DNA of 64,000 nt, taken from Hamiltosporidium tvaerminnensis. Taxonomy: Eukaryota; Microsporidia; Dubosqiidae. The notes below the pieces were generated by a model. The model made no database searches, was not told where the DNA came from, and saw only the letters and a program-made list of their open reading frames with translations. The position numbers and the translations under genes are program-made. The DNA lies in assembly GCA_022605425.2 (NCBI GenBank), contig CM061247.1:1103501-1167500 (forward strand). The letters are read 5' to 3'. Shown here in pieces: positions 58,043 through 64,000 of this stretch (the first letter of the stretch is position 1; each line of letters starts with the position of its first letter).

Positions 58043-58225
58043 ATGGTGGAAGAAAGAAAAACCAAGAATCGGAATATAAAATTAAATAAATCTTTCGTCG
58101 ATCAAAACAACCCTTTGGTTACTCGGGTTAACAATCTCTTTAATTCGAATGGTATAGCCTGCCAGCATCAAAGATACCTTTTATCTAGGTGCCTCGAAAG
58201 AGGTCACGACAGTAGCGTATTCTAA
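58043..58225 (+). CDS. Possible small protein (60 aa) with a C-x9-C motif
   Basis: From ATG at 58043 the frame encodes a Lys/Arg/Asn-rich start and ends with G-I-A-C-Q-H-Q-R-Y-L-L-S-R-C-L-E-R-G-H-D. The base composition is less AT-rich than its surroundings and the codons look natural. Only one C-x9-C is present, whereas mitochondrial twin-CX9C proteins have two. There is no CCC upstream. It could equally be a fragment of a larger dead gene or mobile element. Confidence 0.35.
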   Translation: MVEERKTKNRNIKLNKSFVDQNNPLVTRVNNLFNSNGIACQHQRYLLSRCLERGHDSSVF

Positions 58226-59394
58226 ACATGCAAATTATTTTGAGAATTTTTAAATAAATTTGTTCTTTAGGCAGTTCAATTTTGTAATTTTTTTTTCTTT
58301 TTTTAGTAATATCTAGCCAGAAGATATAATTTTATTATAAGCATACAAAATATTACCTTTGATCTTATTATAAATAAGAAATTCATATGAATTTTCAAAC
58401 AATAAATACATTTAAACTTGTCTGATTACACTTTGAACACTGCTTAAGAATTCTAATATAGATGTGCCTTTTTTATCAGCGACATTTGAATAATTTTTAA
58501 AAGAATCGAATTGAAAGGCAAATAAAATATTTGAATTACCATGAAGCTAACATTATGCTTGTAATTTCGAAGTATTGGGTTTTTTGTAATTTAATAAGTA
58601 TTAAATGTATATTTTAAAAATCTTTTATTTGTTTTTTCTTTATACATTCTTATAACGGATTAGCAAATCATTTTATTGTTAATAGTTTTATTTATATATT
58701 TCAGGACGATCCGAAAGCATATTCAGACACCTAATTATATATTATTGGTCTACATATGATTTTTTTGCCTTTATTTTTGTTTTTGAGGTTGTTAGATCGT
58801 TTTGGGCTTTAATTTTTCCAGTTTAACATCTATCTTAGGGTCTTGGCTACTAATCGTTCTAAAAATGTTCAATAAGAAACATCATTAATATGTTTAGAAG
58901 TTCTACTTTTTGAAATTTTATTCTAATAGAAGATTAATTTAAGGCACTAACGAGATTTTATCCTGAAACCGAAAAAATTTGCACAAAATTTGAAATGAAA
59001 GCACATATATAAAAACAAATTTTATATTTGGGCTTAAATCATATATTTGTTAGTTCATTTGGGCTTATCGAATACTCCTTATGATAATCATTGGATTAAA
59101 GTCAATATTGTATAATATGAAAACACTTTGATTGATTTGAAGGCGTATACGTTATCGAAGACGATTTGCTCCGTTTTCAATAAGCGCTCGTTATTTTTTA
59201 AAAAATTTTTACTTTTTAAAATATCCTCTTTTTTTTAAAAAATCTCGTTTTTTTGGCATAGCCTTATTCTCTGTTCGTTTCCTGCTAATTTTATACTTCA
59301 CCTGGCGACATTATTTTCTGCGTATTTTAACTAACCATACGATCTGAATAATTATTTTGTAAAAAGTAAATTAAGACTTGATAAATATACACAG
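58226..59394. other. AT-rich intergenic DNA
   Basis: No supported gene. Confidence 0.55.
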
Positions 59395-60250
59395 GGTGGA
59401 GTGAAGATAGCCATATTAAAAACTATCAGATTGGGAACGAATGCGTATAATTGGTGTGAAAATCAATGTTGCAATTTTAATCTGATATAAACTACACTTG
59501 ATCTATATGAATATCTCGTATAATCCCGAGTTAAAACATATTAAAAGAAACAAATAGAAAAATTCTATTTAATCCTCCTCGACACCGGGAGGTAAAAGAG
59601 GAATGGAATAAGTAAGTAAAAATATACCCCATGAAATAATTTTGTTTATTTTCTTTCTTCTTTTAGGGTTTGTATGACGAGAAAGTCTACAAAATAAAAA
59701 ATTTTCTAAAAAGAAGTTTAGTTTTTTTTCATGTAACCAAACCGCTGATTACAGCTGAACTCGTAAGCATTTGACATGTAAATACATGAAAACTTTGCAT
59801 ATATCATTCGTAGAGAAGACTTGGCGCCAGGGGGATATAAAAATATAAACCTTTAAAGTCAGGAAAGTTAAGATGCAGGTTATACTCGTTGGTATGATAT
59901 TGCAATATTGAGATGAAATCCATATAATTCGGAAGATATATATTAGCCGGAAGTTTATGGGATCCGAATATGTAGAGTAGGTTAGTATGTTGAATTCTTT
60001 TGGAAAGCTCAGGTTGGTTTCGATCTACAATCACACTCCATGCAACTAACAAAATGAAGTTCGGACAACTGCCTCGTCGTTTAAGTCGGTATACACATTT
60101 TTTAGAAGAAAGGCCTTGGGATATAGGTATCGTAGGATGTACCAATGAAGTGGATGAGTAGCAGTTATTTAGAGAACTAGATGTGGGTTAAAGTCATGAA
60201 AACAATATAACACTTGCCACTGTTTTTCAAAAAGACTTGATATTTTTAAA
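59395..60250 (-). repeat. Dispersed repeat family R1, copy B (inverted)
   Basis: On the minus strand it starts with CAGTGGCAAGTGTTATATTG and follows copy A (9600-10350) through GCATGGAGTGTGAT, CATACCAACGAGTATAACCTG and TATATTTTTATATC, ending in a block shared with copy C (26172-26395). A 113-codon minus-strand frame (59804-60145) shares V-A-W-S-V-I with copy A but not a conserved product, so it is doubtful as a gene. Confidence 0.75.
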
Positions 60251-60259
60251 TAAGAATGT

Positions 60260-62370
60260 TATTTTCTTTAATATTTGAAAATTTCTTATCACATGTAAAA
60301 ACACTAATCTTTCTTAAAAAATACACGCGTTTTCACATGAATATTATGTTTCGGGGTTCTTTTTATCATTTAATATAATATTGTTTCGAAATTTTAATTA
60401 ACTCTCACAAAATTCAATTCAAAAAAGATAATTTCTCCATTGATGTAAATAAACAATGGTGATAACGGAAAAAATTTGGGGATGGCAGTAGAAATATAGA
60501 TGTATTTCTTAGGAAATTTTAATATTATTATTTGGCTATGATTCATTATATTCATAATATAAAAATATTACATCTCAATGTCTTTATTTTCGACTTCTTT
60601 TTTTGACTGATTCAAACATTTTAAAAACGAGTTATTATCTAGATCAAAAAAATATTAGGAACTTGAATATATGTGAATTGTATAGCCTGCTCTTTTAATT
60701 TTTTATAGATGAGTTTTACATGAATTATTTGATTCATTAATAATTTAAAAGAGAAATATAGACGCACCTAAACAGATACGGCTGCTAATTTCTTCGAATT
60801 TTATGCTGTATTCAGTAAGAACGGGTGTAAAATATCTTTGAAGTTAGGAAAGAACGTAAGTATGTTTTTTACGATATAATTTGCAAATAAAAAAATTTTA
60901 GACTTACATTTTTGTTGTGAGGATACTTCCAAATTTATAGAATAAAGAGATTGTGTAATATTTAGAAAATATGAAAAAAGACTAAAATAGAAGGATGAAT
61001 CTAATAGAATCATCAAATTGAAATTACCAGGTTAAAAACCTACTCTCTTCCACGAAAAATGCAAGAAAATATCTGAAAAATCTGTTGCTATATTGAATAA
61101 AATAATAAATATAAAATTTCCTGATATAAAAAAAGCATATTTATATTAAACTAACTAAGTCATAAGATTTAATTTATAAAAAAACTGTATTTGTTTAAAA
61201 CTAAAAGCACTTATAAAAATTCTATTACTTTGGTGAATCGGAATTTAAACACATGGTTTTACAAATATATAATAACTTTGAATATTGTCAAAAATCACCA
61301 GATAGTTTTTTTTAGTCGATTCCTAATCATACAGACTATTTATGGATTAAAATTGTTAAAAATGGATTTAACCAACACTTTGCAGACCTAGAAAAAATTC
61401 TCGGAAAAATTAGATTACATTTTACACTAATTATCGATAAATTTCTCTGGTTAATTATACAACAAATAATAAATTCAACCAAAGAGTTCAAATGGGTTTT
61501 CCAAATAATCATAAGCGATAGATACTAAAAATACTCAAATATACTTTTTGTCTGCTTGTTGCGGACATAAACTATCTTGGAGAATCTAAATATAAACCCT
61601 TAAATTTTAGATTCTTAAGTAATTATTGAAAGCGGCCTTCATATAAAATATATTCTAATTAAAAATATTCTTTACATAATTAAATCAGTAATAAAAGTAA
61701 GTTGAGGTGTAACAATTGTAATTTCGACTCTCTCAATTTCTAAAAATGTGTTGGTTTAAGTATCTTTTAATTTACAAGACTGAAGTAAACCATGGTAAAT
61801 TAATATTCAAACTATTTGAAACAATTTTTTACACTTTTAATTTTATATGAATAGTTTCCTATGTAAACTGCGAATTTTTAAATAATAATATGCAAAAAAA
61901 TATTTTATAATTTGAGCAATATCAAGATTGTTAAGTGTTAATTTCTAGGTGATTCATAGCTAATAACAAGAATCTTGAAGAATACGTGACATTGAAATCA
62001 AAATATCCATCATAGGTCCAATAAAAATAGAAGTTTTCCAAATATAATTCCCGAAAAAAGTAAAAATATATACTCTTAGATCACTTTAGATATTTTTTTA
62101 CTGAGTATAATGACAAAAAGTTTGGAATAAAAATATTTATACTCCTAGAAAACCAAATATACCAAATTAAACCCCTTAAAATATTTTCTTCTATTGCTGT
62201 AAAGATTCAATATACTCAATAAGTAGAATAGACAACCTCAATTGTGACTTATAAAACTAAAAACACCCAAAGTTTTTTTTAAAAAAAATAAAAAAAGATA
62301 AAAATATGATGAATAAAATATTAAAAGAATCAAGAAATTTCTCTATCAAAAAAACCTAAATTTAAATCTT
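60260..62370. other. AT-rich intergenic DNA
   Basis: No supported gene. Open frames at 60801-61016 (minus) and 61191-61391 (plus) have low-complexity composition and no start signal. Confidence 0.5.
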
Positions 62371-62374
62371 TATT

Positions 62375-62430
62375 TAAAAGTATCACATCATTTCAAAATA
62401 GGGAAGTGTTATATTTGTTTTCATGACATT
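62375..62430 (+). repeat. R1 dispersed repeat, 5' fragment D
   Basis: AAAGTATCACATCATTTC and GAAGTGTTATATTTGTTTTC followed by GACATTAACGCA match the start of R1 copy A (9615-9675). The match stops there, about 160 bp upstream of the zinc-knuckle gene. Confidence 0.65.
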
Positions 62431-62592
62431 AACGCAAAAAGACCTAAATTTAAATAAAATATCCCTCGTTATATTATATTGACTAATAAATACTTAAAGC
62501 ATTATTTTTTCTGTTTTTTTTAGTGGATATTTTATTAGAAAAATGCCCAAATATTTTAAAAAAATATAAAAAGATTTAAAATTTGTATACCG

Positions 62593-63297
62593 ATGGAAAA
62601 TAAAATAAAGCAAAAAACAGATATAAATGAAGATACATTTGTACAAAGAGAAGAGCCAACATTACTAGGATACCAGAAACTAAACAATTCAACTTATACA
62701 ATAGATTTGGATTCACCAGAGCTCAGAAATATTATAGATTTAGATTTAACAATATTAAATGAAGATCTAGAAAATAAAATATTTACGATGTTATACCATT
62801 CAAGAGAAATTGATTTACAAAAATGTGAACAAAGTAAAAATGAAGAGTTGGAATTGAAAAGGTATTTTTTGGACAGTCAACTTTGTTATTCGTGTGGGGA
62901 AACAGGACATACAGAAAGAAAATGTCCCAAAAGAAATACATTGGTGTGTATCCTTTGTAGTAGAACAGGGCATTACAAATATAATTGCCCAATGCTGGTT
63001 TGTATAAAGTGTCAAGAGTGTGGACATCGTGCCAATGCGTGTCAAGAAAGAACCGATAGGCGTAGATTTATGATGTGTAGACAATGTAGCGGTGAACATA
63101 ATATAACTGAGTGTCCAAGAAAATGGAGAAAATATTTTTATAACAGAAATTTAAATAATAATGTTCCTGTTAACAAAGCATGTCCTCTTTGTTGCGGTAA
63201 GAATCATTTTATTGATGATTGTAATGTCAAAAAAACCAAATTTTCTATTTTTACTTCTGATTTTAGAAGACAGACAACTTATTTTCCTAAAAAGTAA
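62593..63297 (+). CDS. CCHC zinc-knuckle protein, Air1/Air2-like (234 aa)
   Basis: Five zinc knuckles follow each other: C98-C101-H106-C111, C119-C122-H127-C132, C140-C143-H145-C150 (or C137-C140-H145-C150), C162-C165-H169-C174 (one residue shorter) and C197-C200-H205-C210. A gap precedes the last, as in fungal Air proteins. The N-terminus (1-90) is acidic and unfolded-looking. In fungi Air1/2 is the RNA-binding subunit of the nuclear TRAMP complex (with a Trf4/5 poly(A) polymerase and Mtr4 helicase), which tags RNA for the exosome. Five tandem knuckles and the length fit that family. A different CCHC protein, such as a CNBP-like or splicing factor, is possible. The nearest upstream CCC is 45 nt away (62546-62548), farther than at other genes. 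Confidence 0.8.
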   Translation: MENKIKQKTDINEDTFVQREEPTLLGYQKLNNSTYTIDLDSPELRNIIDLDLTILNEDLENKIFTMLYHSREIDLQKCEQSKNEELELKRYFLDSQLCYSCGETGHTERKCPKRNTLVCILCSRTGHYKYNCPMLVCIKCQECGHRANACQERTDRRRFMMCRQCSGEHNITECPRKWRKYFYNRNLNNNVPVNKACPLCCGKNHFIDDCNVKKTKFSIFTSDFRRQTTYFPKK

Positions 63298-64000
63298 AAT
63301 TTAAATCTTAATATTTATCTTAGCATTATTGTAAAAGAATCTTTTATAGGAAGTAAAATTTTGGTTTATTTTTACGAAAAGTCTACCGTATTAAATAAAA
63401 CTAGGCAATATTTTATACTGTTAGATGTTTGGTTTATTTTTTAATAGTTTATTGACATTATATGGTATATTAGCACTTTTTAAAATATTTTATGTTTGCT
63501 ACTATCATAAATAATACAAGGCATTGGATTGATTTTATAATAAAACAATTTCCTAAAACAAAGGATTTCTATTCTTAATATTGTCGTCTATTTTTTTTAT
63601 AAAATTCTTGATATTTAATCTCTTTTTCTATCTTTTTATTTGGTGTTAGAATTCCGTGATTTTTAGATAAAAAATCAGTCCTTTATATTTAGAGTCTTTA
63701 GTTTTTTAAAATAGTTTTCCAATTATCTTTCTGTGTGCTGCAATAGAATTACTTCTATATACACAGTCTTATTAAAAAGTTGACAAATTTTTAATTATTT
63801 CCTTTATTTATTATTGTCTTCGAATTTCATTCTTTGTATTGAACATAGTTACAAATAAAATTTTTGTACATCAAAACAAAGTATTTCTTTTTCGTGATAT
63901 GTATTAGGAAAAACTTCATGATGTTGCTATTGTTATATCTTACAAAAAAATATCATAATCTTTTTTTAAAGTTATTAGAGATTTTATTTGTATTCAGACA
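63298..64000. other. Right end of the window, no clear gene
   Basis: AT-rich. On the minus strand, about 63575-63690 contains a short Lys-rich coding-like tail (N-K-K-I-E-K-E-I-K-Y-Q-E-F-Y-K-K-N-R-R-Q-Y), but the frame closes upstream, so it is not called. Confidence 0.4.

Noticed and set aside
59804-60145. A 113-codon gene
   Set aside because: It lies within repeat R1 copy B, and the frame is not kept in copy A.

Overview
The window looks like microsporidian chromosome: about three quarters A+T, intron-free genes, a short CCC run just upstream of most start codons, lineage-expanded leucine-rich-repeat (LRR) proteins, an ABCG half-transporter and a five-knuckle CCHC protein. The abundance of decayed mobile elements and 30-bp in-frame minisatellites suggests an expanded genome such as that of Hamiltosporidium, the Daphnia parasite. 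That genus assignment is inference from style, not from a marker gene.

Layout. 1-9094 (minus strand) is one giant gene interrupted by many arrays of a 30-bp unit. Its non-repetitive segments read as the helical N-terminal and FAT regions of an ATR/Mec1-type PI3K-like checkpoint kinase. The kinase domain would lie off the left edge. The frame is broken four times, each time inside a repeat array. 9.5-18 kb holds a dispersed repeat (family R1) and a decayed non-LTR retrotransposon with a CCHC plus restriction-like-endonuclease tail. 18.4-21 kb is an intact membrane-anchored LRR protein. 21-28.8 kb is a patchwork of repeats, a second retrotransposon tail and small pseudogenes. 28.8-39.4 kb carries two paralogous secreted-type LRR genes, one with a single-base frameshift, separated by decayed DNA that includes a 189-bp hAT-type MITE with a perfect 8-bp target duplication. 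39.6-41.3 kb repeats material from 21-24 kb. 41.6-45.5 kb is a dead LRR gene apparently split by a Tc1/mariner-like transposon with long repetitive inverted ends. 45.5-55.3 kb is mostly decayed, with one likely small gene (47.8-47.9 kb) and a GC-richer island at 49.4-49.6 kb. 55.3-57.3 kb is the ABCG transporter. 59.4-60.3 kb is an inverted R1 copy. 62.6-63.3 kb is the Air1/2-like zinc-knuckle protein.

The most unusual feature is the 30-bp unit. It keeps exact 30-bp phase while its GGG/CCC core switches polarity, so the encoded decapeptide alternates between Gly-Val and His-Pro types without losing frame. Degenerate 30-bp-phased copies also sit inside two intergenic dispersed repeats, which suggests the unit has moved between a repeat element and a conserved gene.
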